From Thalassovita autumnalis (GTDB lineage: Bacteria; Pseudomonadota; Alphaproteobacteria; Rhodobacterales; Rhodobacteraceae), in the NCBI RefSeq assembly GCF_001458255.1, contig NZ_CYSB01000027.1, positions 88,306 to 152,305 of the forward strand: a stretch of 64,000 nt of DNA, in the 5' to 3' direction. The notes under the pieces are model-generated. The model saw nothing but the letters and a program-made list of their open reading frames with translations. It did not search any database and was not told the DNA's origin. Positions within the stretch are counted from its first letter, which is position 1, and the number at the start of each line of letters is the position of its first letter. Below, piece by piece: positions 16,889 through 28,002 of this stretch. A program made the translations under genes and the position numbers.

Positions 16889-17812
16889 ATGCTCTCCTAC
16901 ACGATCCGGCGCCTGTTGGTCGCCATACCAACGATCTTCTTATTGGTCGTTGCCTGCTTCTACATGATGCACTTTGCCCCCGGTGGGCCCTTCACCTCGG
17001 AACGGCCGCTGCCGCCGGCCGTCATGGCCAATATTGAGGCACGCTACGGGCTGGACCAGCCGCTGTGGAAACAGCTCTGGGATTATCTGGTGAACATCTT
17101 TGTGCATTTCGATTTCGGCCCCTCGTTCAAGTTCAAGGATCGCGACGTCAATGACATCATCGCGCAAGGCTTCCCGATTTCGCTGACCTACGGTTTCCTC
17201 AGCTTCATCGTGGCCTCGGCCATTGGTGTGGCGCTGGGGGTGACGGCGGCGATCAAACACAACAGCTGGATCGACTATTTCGCCGTCTCCCTGGGCATTG
17301 CGGCGCAGGCTTTGCCGAACTTTATCATGGGCCCGATCCTGATCCTGACCTTTACCCTGTGGCTGGAATGGTTGCCGGGTGGGGGCTGGAACGGTGGGCA
17401 ATGGCAGTATCTGGTGATGCCGGTGATTGCGCTTTCGACCTCCTACATGGGGTCCATTTCGCGGATCACCCGCTCCTCGATGCTGGAGGTGCTGAACTCA
17501 AACTTTATCCGCACCGCCAAGGCCAAGGGCCTGTCCAACCGCGCCATCATCTGGCGGCACGCGCTGAAACCCACCCTGATGCCGGTGGTTAGCTATCTGG
17601 GCCCGGTGTTTGTCTATGTGCTGACCGGTTCGGTCTTTGTGGACATCTACTTCTCGACCGGGGGGCTGGGGCAGGCCTATGTCGGCTCGGCCCTGTCGCG
17701 GGATTATGCGGTGCTCCTGGGGGTGACGATCCTCTATGGCGCGCTGACCGTTGTTGTGAACCTGATTACGGATCTGGCCTACGCCTGGCTTGACCCGAAG
17801 ATCCGTTACTAA
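16889..17812 (+). CDS. Peptide-type ABC transporter permease, OppB/DppB family
   Basis: 307 residues with six membrane segments. It begins with the family signature MLSYTIRRLLVAIPTIFLLVVACFYM, and has the GLDQPLWKQLWDYL loop, the EAA-like cytoplasmic loop near residue 210 (RTAKAKGLSNRAIIWRHALKPTLMPVV) that contacts the ATPase, and the ending LITDLAYAWLDPKIRY typical of OppB. It forms the membrane channel with the following OppC-type permease. It lies 67 bp after the binding-protein gene and 10 bp before the next permease start. Confidence 0.9.
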   Translation: MLSYTIRRLLVAIPTIFLLVVACFYMMHFAPGGPFTSERPLPPAVMANIEARYGLDQPLWKQLWDYLVNIFVHFDFGPSFKFKDRDVNDIIAQGFPISLTYGFLSFIVASAIGVALGVTAAIKHNSWIDYFAVSLGIAAQALPNFIMGPILILTFTLWLEWLPGGGWNGGQWQYLVMPVIALSTSYMGSISRITRSSMLEVLNSNFIRTAKAKGLSNRAIIWRHALKPTLMPVVSYLGPVFVYVLTGSVFVDIYFSTGGLGQAYVGSALSRDYAVLLGVTILYGALTVVVNLITDLAYAWLDPKIRY

Positions 17813-17822
17813 GGGCAGTCAC

Positions 17823-18752
17823 ATGCTAGGATTTTCCAAAAAAGAAACCGACCGTGCTGAGGCGGTTGCAGATAATGCGGTGATGCAGGGGCGCTCGCTC
17901 TTGGCGGATGCGCGGCTGCGGTTCCGCCAGAACAAGGCGGCGATGGGCAGCTGCGTGATCCTTGGGCTGATCGTGGCCTTTGTGATCATCGGACCGTTCT
18001 TTGCTGTATGGGATCATGAAACCATCGACTGGACCGCGATGGGGGATGTGGTGGGCCTTGGCGCGCCGTCGATTTCCAGTGGCCATTATTTTGGCGTCGA
18101 TGATCTGGGACGTGACCTTTATTCGCGGACCATTCAGGCAACCCAGACCTCCCTTCTGGTGGGGCTGATCGGGGCCGGTATGGCGCTGGTTGTGGGCACG
18201 TTTTACGGCATCATCGCGGGCTATTTCGGTGGTCGGCTGGACGGGCTGATGATGCGCTTTGTTGACATCCTGCTGGCGATCCCGACCACGCTGGTGATCA
18301 TCCTGATCCTTGTTGTCGCTGGCAAAAGCTTCACTACGCTGTTTCTGGCGCTGGGGGCGGTCAGCTGGCTGACGATGAGCCGCATCGTGCGGGGCCAGAC
18401 GCTGGCGCTGAAACGCCGGGAGTTTATTGAGGCAGCGCGTGCAGGCGGTGTGTCAGACGCGGGGATCGTGACCCGTCACATCCTGCCGAACCTGGCCGGG
18501 GTTGTGATTGTTTACGCCTCGCTGCTGGTGCCGGATATGATCCTGGCCGAAAGCTTCATCAGCTTCCTGGGCTTGGGTATCTCGGAACCCAACACCTCAC
18601 TCGGGGCGCTGATCGCTGAGGGCGCGGGCACCATGGCCTATGGCACCATCTGGCAATTGCTGTTCCCGCTCTTTTTCTATGTGACGATTATCATCACCAT
18701 GTTCTTCATCGGTGATGGTCTGCGCGATGCGCTTGATCCGAAGGACCGCTAA
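17823..18752 (+). CDS. Peptide-type ABC transporter permease, OppC/DppC family
   Basis: 309 residues from the ATG at 17823, with AGGGCA upstream; an earlier in-frame start at 17790 would overlap the OppB gene and adds nothing conserved. A cytoplasmic N-terminus is followed by a first membrane segment ([20 protein letters not shown]), the [29 protein letters not shown] motif usual for OppC/DppC, and the EAA loop ([21 protein letters not shown]). It ends [12 protein letters not shown], the family tail. The stop is followed after 1 bp by the ATPase start. Confidence 0.9.
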   Translation: MLGFSKKETDRAEAVADNAVMQGRSLLADARLRFRQNKAAMGSCVILGLIVAFVIIGPFFAVWDHETIDWTAMGDVVGLGAPSISSGHYFGVDDLGRDLYSRTIQATQTSLLVGLIGAGMALVVGTFYGIIAGYFGGRLDGLMMRFVDILLAIPTTLVIILILVVAGKSFTTLFLALGAVSWLTMSRIVRGQTLALKRREFIEAARAGGVSDAGIVTRHILPNLAGVVIVYASLLVPDMILAESFISFLGLGISEPNTSLGALIAEGAGTMAYGTIWQLLFPLFFYVTIIITMFFIGDGLRDALDPKDR

Positions 18753-18753
18753 G

Positions 18754-20565
<1,812 letters not shown>

Positions 20566-20583
20566 AGCCTGTTGCACCGCGCC

Positions 20584-20617
20584 AAAAAAAGATGTGCGCG
20601 GGTCGTGTGGCCCGCGC
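20584..20617 (-). terminator. Rho-independent terminator of the RutR-like gene
   Basis: GCGCGGG (20596-20602) and CCCGCGC (20611-20617) form a perfect 7-bp stem with an 8-base loop, directly after the minus-strand stop. On that strand it is followed, five bases on, by seven Ts. It also separates the gene from the convergent ABC operon. Confidence 0.7.
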
Positions 20618-21241
20618 TTAGACCGCCAGCAATTTCCGATACATCTGCATCAAAAACGCCTCCGCCTCGGCAAAGCGATCTGCAGGTGCGGCGGGGGCCA
20701 GTTCCTCGATCTGGGCATCGAAATCGGCGTAATGCTGGGTGGTGGCCCAGATCGAAAACAGCAGATGATGGGGATCAACCTTGGCGATCTTGCCGTCGGC
20801 CATCCAATCCTCCAGCAGCAGGATCTTTGAGGTGTAGAGGTCTTTCAGCGGGCCAAACAGCTCATCCCGGGAGTGTGGCAAGCCGGACAGGATTTCATTG
20901 GCGAAAAACTTGCTGTCCTTTGGAAAGTTCTGCGAAATTTCCAGCTTGCGCTTGATGTAGGTACAGATCTCTTCGATCGGTTCCCCGTTGGGGTTGACCA
21001 GGCTCAGCGGGGCCATCCACAGCTGCAACGTGCGTGACAGCAGTTCCTGTCGGATCGCGTCTTTGCTTTCGAAGTAATACAAGATGTTGGGCGTGGTCAG
21101 CCCGGCGGTTTTGGCGATGATGTTGATCGAGGCGCCGGAGGATCCGTGGATTGCAAAAACCTCAAGGGCTGCGGTCAGGATCTGTTCGGTTTTCTGACGC
21201 TGAATACGCGTCATCGGTTTCGTCGCTGCCCTGCGTGCCAT
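20618..21241 (-). CDS. rutR: TetR-family regulator, RutR-like (pyrimidine catabolism type)
   Basis: 207 residues from the ATG at 21241; an in-frame GTG at 21253 would add four. The N-terminal helix-turn-helix reads INIIAKTAGLTTPNILYYFESKDAI. The C-terminal domain carries the RutR-type signature seen in E. coli RutR: LQLWMAPL, YIKRKLEISQNFPKDSKFFANEILSG, and FSIWATTQHYADFDAQIE. RutR senses uracil/thymine and derepresses pyrimidine degradation genes. Here it is flanked by an ABC transporter operon and an F420/pyrimidine-catabolic region, and dyads resembling RutR half-sites occur in both promoter regions (14872-14891; 28003-28034). No such site lies right before its own start, so it may not be autoregulated there. 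True ligand unproven. Confidence 0.8.
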   Translation of the reverse strand: MARRAATKPMTRIQRQKTEQILTAALEVFAIHGSSGASINIIAKTAGLTTPNILYYFESKDAIRQELLSRTLQLWMAPLSLVNPNGEPIEEICTYIKRKLEISQNFPKDSKFFANEILSGLPHSRDELFGPLKDLYTSKILLLEDWMADGKIAKVDPHHLLFSIWATTQHYADFDAQIEELAPAAPADRFAEAEAFLMQMYRKLLAV

Positions 21242-21366
21242 CAAACCCGCCACTTGGTTGCACTGTTTCAGCCCCTATTGCACACCAGAGCGGACATGGC
21301 TAGCGCCCGCCTGCGGAAAATTGACATGTGTGGGGGAATTTTGAAGCTCGGCGCAGCCTTGTGGCG

Positions 21367-21395
21367 AAAAAGGGGGCGAGCAGCGCCCGCCCCCC
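21367..21395 (-). terminator. Rho-independent terminator of the F420 operon
   Basis: On the minus strand GGGGGCG (from 21395 downward) pairs with CGCCCCC and is followed at once by TTTTT (plus-strand A-run 21367-21371). It lies ~25 bases after the stop of the LLM oxidoreductase gene, so it closes the cof operon before rutR. Confidence 0.8.
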
Positions 21396-21421
21396 AGTGG
21401 CTGATCCTACGGGGATGAGGA

Positions 21422-22438
21422 TCAGGAAGAGGCCCCGCCGCGGAAGGCGGGGATAACGGTCTCGGCGTAGTCGGCGATGATTTTCTCTTCGTCGCCGCTG
21501 TCGAGGTAGATGTTGAACTGGGTGGTGCCGGCGGCTTCCAGTTCGCGGATCTTGGTGATGTGCTCCTCAGGGGTGCCCAGCACACAGAAGCTCTTGACGA
21601 TGTCTTCGGTGATGAAGTCGAGGTAGGGGTTATCGCTCTGGCCGTGCTTGGAGTAGTCATAGCCTTTGCGGTTCTCGATATAGCTGGTCAGGCTGGAGGG
21701 AACCTCATCGGTGTCAGCACCGTATTTCTCAACGATATCAGCAACGTGGTTGCCTACCATCGCCGGGAACCACTTGGTTTTCTCGATGCCTTCTTCGATC
21801 GGACCGGTGTGCGCCGGAGCGGCTGCCATCACACGGTAGTTGGACATGTCACGGCCTTCGGCTTCGCCACCGGCTTTGGCCTGATCTGCCAGCCATTTGA
21901 TGATTGCGGGCTCTGCGATCTGCAGCACAACCCCGTCGCCAACGCGGCCAGCCGAGGCCAGCGCTTTCGGGCCATAGGCACCGATCCAGACCGGCAGCTC
22001 ATAGCCTTCGGCCCAGGGGAATTTCACCGGCTCGGGGCACTCGCCGTATTGTACTTCTTCACCGCGGATCAGGTCTTTGACGACATGGGTGAACTCTTCC
22101 ATGCGTTTGATGGTCGAAGGTTTCTTGCCCATCACGCGCACGGCGCTGTCACCCCGGCCAAGGCCGATGTCAAAGCGACCGCCCGACTGTTTGGCCAGCG
22201 AGCCGAAGAGCGAGGCCGCAACCGACCATTCGCGCGAGTTGGGGTTGGTGACCAGTGGGCCAAAACGCATGGTTTTCGTGTGTTCCATGCACATGGCCAT
22301 CGCCACGAAGCTTTCACGCCACAGGATGTGGCTGTCGTAGAACCAGCAGTATGTAAAGCCGGCGTTTTCGGCCTGACGCACCAGCGCGCGGGCGCGCTCG
22401 GGTTCGACGAAGCCTTTGAAGCAAATGCCAAATTCCAT
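21422..22438 (-). CDS. Luciferase-like (LLM) F420-dependent oxidoreductase, TIGR03842-type
   Basis: 338 residues with an (alpha/beta)8 luciferase-like fold. Landmarks are the N-terminal EFGICFKGF strand, the FYDSHILWRESFVAMAMCMEHTKTMRFGPLVTNPNSR region shared with F420-dependent methylene-tetrahydromethanopterin reductase, GRFDIGLGRGDSAVRVMG, and PVWIGAYGPKALASAGRVGDGVVLQ. The closest family I can name is the putative F420-dependent 'CPS_4043' group (TIGR03842), of unknown reaction. The gene is last in the cof operon, 21 bp after the NADPH:F420 reductase, with AGGGAG before its start. Because the operon makes F420 and a way to reduce it, this is the likely consumer of F420H2. Given the neighbouring dihydropyrimidinase pathway, which lacks a dehydrogenase, it may reduce a pyrimidine or related ring; this is a hypothesis. 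Confidence 0.85.
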   Translation of the reverse strand: MEFGICFKGFVEPERARALVRQAENAGFTYCWFYDSHILWRESFVAMAMCMEHTKTMRFGPLVTNPNSREWSVAASLFGSLAKQSGGRFDIGLGRGDSAVRVMGKKPSTIKRMEEFTHVVKDLIRGEEVQYGECPEPVKFPWAEGYELPVWIGAYGPKALASAGRVGDGVVLQIAEPAIIKWLADQAKAGGEAEGRDMSNYRVMAAAPAHTGPIEEGIEKTKWFPAMVGNHVADIVEKYGADTDEVPSSLTSYIENRKGYDYSKHGQSDNPYLDFITEDIVKSFCVLGTPEEHITKIRELEAAGTTQFNIYLDSGDEEKIIADYAETVIPAFRGGASS

Positions 22439-22459
22439 TGTTATTCTCCCTCGTTGGAA

Positions 22460-23128
22460 TCAGTGGTCGGGTGCCCAGATGCGGATCCCCGCATGGCTGA
22501 AGGGCACTTGTTTGGAAATGTTCTGACGGATCAGAATGGGGGTGATGGCCTCAATGCAGCGCGCCGCTTCGGCGTCACCGGCGTTGTAGGGGGTGACATC
22601 CAGTTTACGCACCAGATCCATCACGGTCTTACGGGCCGGCAGTGAGTTGCCGCAGATCAGGATGTCGCAGTTGATGTCCCAGTCCAGGTTGTTCAGCGTG
22701 ACCGCCGAGACATTGTGCAGCGCGCCCACGACCGGGATCTCATCGCCCAGGATCGCCTGCGCGGCCTCAGTGGCGGAGCCTTCTGGCGGCATGTCGACCT
22801 TTTTTGGATCGCCCTCTTTCAGCGGCACCACGATGTCGACCAGGATCTTGCCGACCAGACGCGATTTCAGCGCTTCCAAAGTGGCGTTATGGGCCGAAAA
22901 CGGCACCGCAAGCACCACCATCTCCTCGGCAGCATCGGTGGCGCCTTCGTTGTCCAGACCGGTGATTGCGGCGCTGCCTGCGGGCAGTTTCTGCATCAGC
23001 TCTTCTGCAATGGCAGCAGCGCGGCCGCCGTCACGGCCGCCCAGAACTACGGGTACGCCTGCACGGGCAAAACGCAATGCAAGCCCCTGGCCCTGTGGGC
23101 CGGTGCCGCCAAGAATGGCAATGGTCAT
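22460..23128 (-). CDS. npdG: NADPH-dependent F420 reductase
   Basis: 222 residues, matching the ~220 of archaeal Fno. The N-terminal Rossmann motif [15 protein letters not shown] and the GGRD loop that can read the NADP 2'-phosphate are clear. Later motifs [16 protein letters not shown] and [14 protein letters not shown] are those of F420H2:NADP+ oxidoreductase. It transfers hydride between NADPH and F420. In this operon it would supply F420H2 to the LLM enzyme. The start overlaps the end of cofE by ATGA. Confidence 0.88.
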   Translation of the reverse strand: MTIAILGGTGPQGQGLALRFARAGVPVVLGGRDGGRAAAIAEELMQKLPAGSAAITGLDNEGATDAAEEMVVLAVPFSAHNATLEALKSRLVGKILVDIVVPLKEGDPKKVDMPPEGSATEAAQAILGDEIPVVGALHNVSAVTLNNLDWDINCDILICGNSLPARKTVMDLVRKLDVTPYNAGDAEAARCIEAITPILIRQNISKQVPFSHAGIRIWAPDH

Positions 23129-23898
23129 CGGAACATATCCTCCTGTTTTTTACGTAGAATGTCGGCTCCGCTGCTGTTTTCCGGTTGCCAGTCAAGGCCG
23201 CGCAGCAGCACCGCAGGTGTTTTGCCGTCCTTGCGAACCACAAGGCCCGAGGCGGCGGCAATTTCGTCACAAAGCGCAGGTTCCGTGACCGCCAGCGGGC
23301 GGCCCCAGGCATCTACATTGCCCTGTTCGCGGATGGTGGCGGGCACTTTGGACAGGCCTATCGCCACGTTGACCTGACCCAGCCGCCAGGGGCGGCCAAA
23401 GGTGTCGGTCATCACAACGCCAATTTCGATGCCAAACCGGGCAGAGAGCGCGGCGCGCAGCACGGTGCAGCTGGCATCGGGGTCCTTTGGCAGAACCATC
23501 GCGGCGTCTTCTTCGCCGAAGTTGGATTCATCCACCGCCGCATTGGCTGAGATGAAGCCAAGCCGGTGTTCACAGATCATTGTGCCTTCGTTCTGATCGG
23601 GGCGCTTGAACGATCGGACAACGCGGCTGCTTTCCCGTAGCACAACCTCAACCTTGCGGGCGTCTTTGTTCAGCTTTTCGGCGTATTTCAGCGCCTCAAG
23701 TGAGGGCTGAACGGTGGAGAGCGGGATGATACAGCCTTCGGCCTTGGAAAAGACTTTCTGCGCGATGACCAGAATGTCACCGGCCTGCGGCGTCAGATCT
23801 GCGGCGACCAGCGCATCCCCAAGGATCCGCGCCAGGTCGTCACCGTTTTGCACGTCGGGAATGCCTGGCACAGCGGTCAGGGAAACGGATAGGCTCAT
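23125..23898 (-). CDS. cofE: Coenzyme F420-0:L-glutamate ligase
   Basis: 257 residues, the size of the archaeal single-domain enzyme; the mycobacterial FbiB has an extra C-terminal flavin domain that is absent here. Family motifs: [16 protein letters not shown] near residue 42, [48 protein letters not shown] and RDLYG-like [25 protein letters not shown]. It adds gamma-linked glutamates to F420-0 using GTP and metal ions. Both ends overlap neighbours by ATGA. Confidence 0.9.
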   Translation of the reverse strand: MSLSVSLTAVPGIPDVQNGDDLARILGDALVAADLTPQAGDILVIAQKVFSKAEGCIIPLSTVQPSLEALKYAEKLNKDARKVEVVLRESSRVVRSFKRPDQNEGTMICEHRLGFISANAAVDESNFGEEDAAMVLPKDPDASCTVLRAALSARFGIEIGVVMTDTFGRPWRLGQVNVAIGLSKVPATIREQGNVDAWGRPLAVTEPALCDEIAAASGLVVRKDGKTPAVLLRGLDWQPENSSGADILRKKQEDMFR

Positions 23899-24569
23899 TG
23901 TGGCAGGCCTCCGGCCCAGTAAAGATTGGGGGATTTCAGATGGCTGAGGTCGCTCTGACGATCGACGTCGATGCGCAGACTGGCCAAGGGCAGGATAACG
24001 GGGGTGAGGCCAGCCGCCTCAATCGCGTTTGAATGGGCGATCACCGATTTCACCCCATAGGCAAAGTCAAAGGGACAGGGCAGCGGGGTCAGCAGCGCGT
24101 TGGTGCCCAGATCACTGGCCGGGCACAGCACCGCCTGCGCGGTGGTACGCGTGTCCTGCAACGGGTGGCACAGCAGCCGGGCCAGATCCGCAGGGGTCGG
24201 ATCAGCCAGATCGCCGGGCAAAACGCAGAGCGCATCATAGCCCTTTGCCGTGGCCCAGCCCCCCGCATGGGTCAGCGCCGCGTTCAGGCTGTTGCAGCGG
24301 CCCTCGTTGATCAGGTGGATCTGCAGTTCCGAGGCGATGCGCGCAATCTCGGGGCTGCTGGTCACTGTGGCGATTTCGACCTCCACCGGGTCCCCAGCCA
24401 GTTCAGCAATGGCGGTTTGCACCCGTTCCACGGTTGCGCGGAACAGGGTCCGGGCCAGCGCGGCGCGTTCCTCTGGTGCCAGACTGTCGGCCAGCCGGGT
24501 TTTGGCCTGCGCGGGATCCTTCATCGGGATCACCACCAAGCGGCGGGATTGAAATGTTGTTTGGGTCAT
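23895..24569 (-). CDS. cofC: CofC-type phospholactate (or 3-phosphoglycerate/PEP) guanylyltransferase
   Basis: 224 residues. Features are the nucleotide-binding start VVIPMKDPAQAKTRLADSL, the INEGRCNSLNAALTHA segment, LCVLPGDLADPTPADLARLL and the late motif SDLGTNALLTPLPCPFDFAYG. The enzyme joins GTP to a three-carbon phosphate to make the side-chain donor for CofD. In archaea the donor is 2-phospho-L-lactate, in mycobacteria PEP, and in one Burkholderia relative 3-phosphoglycerate. The operon has no dehydro-F420 reductase domain, which argues against PEP. ATGA overlaps on both sides. Confidence 0.88.
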   Translation of the reverse strand: MTQTTFQSRRLVVIPMKDPAQAKTRLADSLAPEERAALARTLFRATVERVQTAIAELAGDPVEVEIATVTSSPEIARIASELQIHLINEGRCNSLNAALTHAGGWATAKGYDALCVLPGDLADPTPADLARLLCHPLQDTRTTAQAVLCPASDLGTNALLTPLPCPFDFAYGVKSVIAHSNAIEAAGLTPVILPLASLRIDVDRQSDLSHLKSPNLYWAGGLPQ

Positions 24570-25531
24570 GAGGCGATGCGTGTCTCAAGCTGTTGGGCGC
24601 GGGCGTAGTCGACGATTTCACTGGCGAGGCGGGCCTTGTCATCGCGGCTTTTCATCAGGGTGGCCGAGCTGAGGATGTCCAAGCCTTCGGCGCGGATCTC
24701 CGCCCCCAGCGGTGCATCCACCCGATCAATCATCAGGGCGTCAATAATGCTGGCATAGCGGCGCGCCACACCCAGGGCATCGGGGCGTTCGCCAAGCGCC
24801 TTCATCATTTTATCAGCCGGGCCTTTGACCACTTTGCCCCCGATGAAGGGGCTGACCGCCACCTTCAGCGCCGCTGCATCACTCACCGCGGCGCGGATAC
24901 CGGGCACGTCAAGGATCGGCGCGATGGATACCAGCGGGTTGGACGGCGCCACAACAATCAGGTCTGCACCGGCGATGGCCTCCAAGGCCTCGGGCGTGGG
25001 GCGCGCGTCGCTCAGGCCGTGAACGGCCAGTTCGCGCACCTCAGGGGCACAGCGTTCGCGGACGAAATATTCCTGAAAGCTCAACCAGCCGTCATCGGTG
25101 CGCACCCGTGTCTGCACCACATCGTCAGTGGGCAGCAGGATTTGTGGTTTGACGCCAAAGGCGTTGGCCACATCACGGGCGATATCGCTGGGGCGATCGC
25201 CTTTGGCGCGGCGCATGGTGCGGTGGATATGCAGACCGAAATCACGGTCGCCCAGGGTCATCCAGGTCTCCGCCCCCAGTTTTGACAGGGTTTGCAGCGC
25301 CCGGTGGCCTTCGTCTGCGACCCCCCAGCCCTGGGTGCGGTCGATCACATCGGCAAGGCTATAGGTCAGCGTGTCAATATCGGGCGACACCCAGAGGCCG
25401 TGAAAGGCATCATCATCCGCGACATTGCCAATGATGCTGAGATCCACGTCGGGCAGGGCGGCCAGACCTTCGGCCATTTTGGCACCGCCCACACCACCAG
25501 CCAGCAGGGTCACTTTCATCGGGGTGTTCAT
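24566..25531 (-). CDS. cofD: 2-phospho-L-lactate transferase (F420-0 formation)
   Basis: 321 residues. The N-terminus VTLLAGGVGGAKMAEGLAAL is the family fingerprint, followed by NVADDDAFHGLWVSPDIDTLTYSLADV, TLGDRDFGLHIHRT and VVAPSNPLVSIAPIL. The enzyme moves the phospho-side chain from the CofC product onto Fo to give F420-0. Length and motifs are normal. The gene overlaps cofH and cofC by 4 bp each. Confidence 0.92.
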   Translation of the reverse strand: MNTPMKVTLLAGGVGGAKMAEGLAALPDVDLSIIGNVADDDAFHGLWVSPDIDTLTYSLADVIDRTQGWGVADEGHRALQTLSKLGAETWMTLGDRDFGLHIHRTMRRAKGDRPSDIARDVANAFGVKPQILLPTDDVVQTRVRTDDGWLSFQEYFVRERCAPEVRELAVHGLSDARPTPEALEAIAGADLIVVAPSNPLVSIAPILDVPGIRAAVSDAAALKVAVSPFIGGKVVKGPADKMMKALGERPDALGVARRYASIIDALMIDRVDAPLGAEIRAEGLDILSSATLMKSRDDKARLASEIVDYARAQQLETRIAS

Positions 25532-26820
25532 TCTGCGGCCTCCACATGGGGGGTGACGGTGGTGTCGACAGCGGGCTCCGGGAACATTTCAAGGAAGGCG
25601 AGGGGGTTCTGATCCGCCTTGCGTTCCACCAAGGGTGCGATGTCTTCGGGATCGTGATCGATATAGACATCGCGGATGCCATAGACCGTGTTGCGCCGCG
25701 CGGGCACACGACCGGCGGAGCGGATCATCTGAACCAATTCTTTGGCGGTGATTTCCTGCCCGTGGTCTGACCCGGCAGAACGTGAAATGCTTTCGTTCAT
25801 CAGGGTGCCGCCCAGATCGTTGACGCCGCGGTTCAGCATCTCCTGCGCCCGTTTGGCGCCCAGCTTGGTCCAGCTGACCTGAATATTGTCGATCCAACCG
25901 TGCAGCATGATGCGTGAGACCGCATGCATCAGGTCGACCTCCAGCGCGGTGGGGCCGGGGCGCACCTTGTCGGGGTTCTGCGCCCAGAGCGGTGATTCCG
26001 TGTGCACGAAGGACAGCGGCACCAATTCGGTGAAACCGCCGGTGTCTTTCTGGATCTCCCGCAGCAGGCCGATATGGGCCGCCCAATGTTCAGGCCCGTC
26101 GATATGGCCGTACATAATAGTGGCGGTGGTCGGGATGCCGACCTCATGCGCAGCGCGGATGATCTCCACCCATTTTTCGGCGCTGAGTTTGTTTTTGGTC
26201 AGCTGCAGGCGCACTTCGGTGTCCAAAATCTCGGCCGCAGTGCCGGGCATGCTGTCCAGACCGGCCTCTTTCAGATCACGTAGGAAGTCGTGATAGGACA
26301 TCTTGGTCCGGGCCGCGCCATACCAGATCTCAAACGGAGAAAAGGCATGGATGTGCATGTCGGGCAGGGCGGCTTTGATCGCCTTCAGCAGGGTCTTGTA
26401 GTAATCGCCGGGCATTTTGGGGTGCAGGCCCCCCTGAATGCAGACCTCGGTGCCGCCGCGATCCCAGGCTTCCTGGGCGCGGGCCACAACCTGTTCCGGG
26501 CTCAGCCATTCGGCGCCGGTGTCCTCGACCCGTTTGGCAAAGCCACAGAACCGGCAGCCCATGTAGCAGATGTTGGTGAAGTTGATGTTGCGGTTGACCA
26601 CAAAGGTGACCTGATCGCCGCTCACCTCCCGGCGCAGCTGATCGGCGGTGGCGTAGATCGCCGGCACGTCATTGTCGGTGGCGGCGAACAGACGCGCGGC
26701 CTCAGCTTCGCTGACCTCCGCGCCGGTGAGCGGTTTGCGCAGGATCGCGGCCACCTCAGGCGAGGCGGCGTTCAAACAGGTTTCCAAATCAAGCGCGGGC
26801 TGGGCGTGGGGCAGGGTCAT
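25528..26820 (-). CDS. cofH: Fo synthase subunit 2 (radical SAM, tyrosine-ribityluracil coupling)
   Basis: 430 residues. The radical-SAM cluster motif is CYMGCRFCGF near residue 87 (CxxxCxxC), preceded by VNRNINFTNI. Other CofH landmarks are CIQGGLHPKMPGDYYKTLL, IHAFSPFEIWYGA, PGTAAEILDTEVR and TTATIMYGHIDGPEHWAAH. It joins tyrosine to 5-amino-6-ribitylaminouracil in the first half of Fo synthesis. It is separate from CofG, unlike the fused FbiC of actinobacteria. The C-terminal ~25 residues look non-conserved. Confidence 0.93.
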   Translation of the reverse strand: MTLPHAQPALDLETCLNAASPEVAAILRKPLTGAEVSEAEAARLFAATDNDVPAIYATADQLRREVSGDQVTFVVNRNINFTNICYMGCRFCGFAKRVEDTGAEWLSPEQVVARAQEAWDRGGTEVCIQGGLHPKMPGDYYKTLLKAIKAALPDMHIHAFSPFEIWYGAARTKMSYHDFLRDLKEAGLDSMPGTAAEILDTEVRLQLTKNKLSAEKWVEIIRAAHEVGIPTTATIMYGHIDGPEHWAAHIGLLREIQKDTGGFTELVPLSFVHTESPLWAQNPDKVRPGPTALEVDLMHAVSRIMLHGWIDNIQVSWTKLGAKRAQEMLNRGVNDLGGTLMNESISRSAGSDHGQEITAKELVQMIRSAGRVPARRNTVYGIRDVYIDHDPEDIAPLVERKADQNPLAFLEMFPEPAVDTTVTPHVEAAE

Positions 26821-27959
26821 GCGAGTTCTCCCAGATGTTGTTGCTGGCGGGCAAGGCCGCTGGCCTCAGCCATGTCGGAGGCACGGGCGAGGAGATCGGG
26901 GCTGACAAATGTGCTGTCTGCGCCAAGGTAACGGGGGTAGACGGTCAACCGTTCGCGCAGCTCAAACCCGGCGTCCGCACAGGATTGCGACAGCGACCGG
27001 ATCTCAGGCCATTCATGCTGCGGGTTGATGAAATCGATGGTCACTGGCGAAATGCCGCCCCAGTCGTTGATGCCCGCATCCAGATAGGCGGGGTGGCGGG
27101 CGGAGAGATTCGGCGGGGCCTGCAGGCTGATGTCAGGCGACAGGATGATCCGCGCGGCCGCGATGGTCCGCAGCATATCCTCAAGGCTTGGCTCGGGGTG
27201 GTTGGCCATCTCAATATCCGGCTTGCGCTGGAAGTTCTGGATGATCACCTCTTGGATGTGGCCGTGCCGGGCGTGGGCGGCGTTGATTGCCTCCAACGCC
27301 TCCAGCCGTTCGGCAAAGCTTTCGCCGATGCCGATCAGCAGGCCGGTGGTGAAGGGCACGTGTTTTTCACCTGCGCGTTCCAGGGTGCGCAACCGTTGCA
27401 GCGGTACTTTGTCTGGGCAGGCGTAATGCGGCTGGCCTTTGCGGGTCAGGCGCCGGCTGATGGTTTCCAGCATCATCCCCATGGAGGCGGCCACCGGGCG
27501 CAGCACGTCTATTTCATCATCGGTCAGCGTGCCGGCGTTCACATGCGGCAACAGCGTGGTTTCCCGCAGCACCAGTGCACACATGTCGGCCAGGTAATCG
27601 GTCAGCCGTTCATAGCCCAGTTGCGCAAGGGCTGCGCGGGCGGCCTCATAACGCAGTTCAGGCTTCTCGCCGAGGCTGAACAGCAGTTCCTTGCAGCCCT
27701 CACGTTCGCCGCGTTTGGCTGTGGCCAGCACCTGTTCGGGCGTCATGATATTGGCCTCGGGTGAGGAGGGGTGTTTGACAAAAGTGCAATAGCCACAGGT
27801 GTCCCGACACATGTTCGTCAGCGGCACAAAGGCCTTGCGCGAATAGGTCACGGTGCGGCCCCACTGCTGATCGCGAATGGCGCGGGCATGTGACATCAGG
27901 GTCTGTAGATCGCCTGTCTCGGCGCAGATTGCACCGGTGCTGATTACGGTTTCTGTCAT
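26817..27959 (-). CDS. cofG: Fo synthase subunit 1 (7,8-didemethyl-8-hydroxy-5-deazariboflavin synthase)
   Basis: 380 residues from the ATG at 27959, which has AGGAGG four bases upstream; a much longer open frame reaching 28253 runs through the AT-rich promoter region and is rejected. The radical-SAM motif is CRDTCGYCTF near residue 50. Further motifs are GCKELLFSLGEKPE, LLPHVNAGTLTDDEI, RKGQPHYACPDK, PFTTGLLIGIGE and EVIIQNFQRKP. It closes the deazaflavin ring after CofH. It is the first gene of the operon cofG-cofH-cofD-cofC-cofE-npdG-LLM and overlaps cofH by ATGA. Confidence 0.93.
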   Translation of the reverse strand: MTETVISTGAICAETGDLQTLMSHARAIRDQQWGRTVTYSRKAFVPLTNMCRDTCGYCTFVKHPSSPEANIMTPEQVLATAKRGEREGCKELLFSLGEKPELRYEAARAALAQLGYERLTDYLADMCALVLRETTLLPHVNAGTLTDDEIDVLRPVAASMGMMLETISRRLTRKGQPHYACPDKVPLQRLRTLERAGEKHVPFTTGLLIGIGESFAERLEALEAINAAHARHGHIQEVIIQNFQRKPDIEMANHPEPSLEDMLRTIAAARIILSPDISLQAPPNLSARHPAYLDAGINDWGGISPVTIDFINPQHEWPEIRSLSQSCADAGFELRERLTVYPRYLGADSTFVSPDLLARASDMAEASGLARQQQHLGELA

Positions 27960-28002
27960 GGCGTCCTCCTGCGGCTGAAGCTGCGAATTGTTGAGCAGTC
28001 TG

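Noticed and set aside
21422..22438. LLM gene as RutA-type uracil monooxygenase
   Set aside because: Length and motifs fit the F420-dependent branch, the operon makes F420, and the companion genes are of the reductive pathway rather than RutB-RutF.
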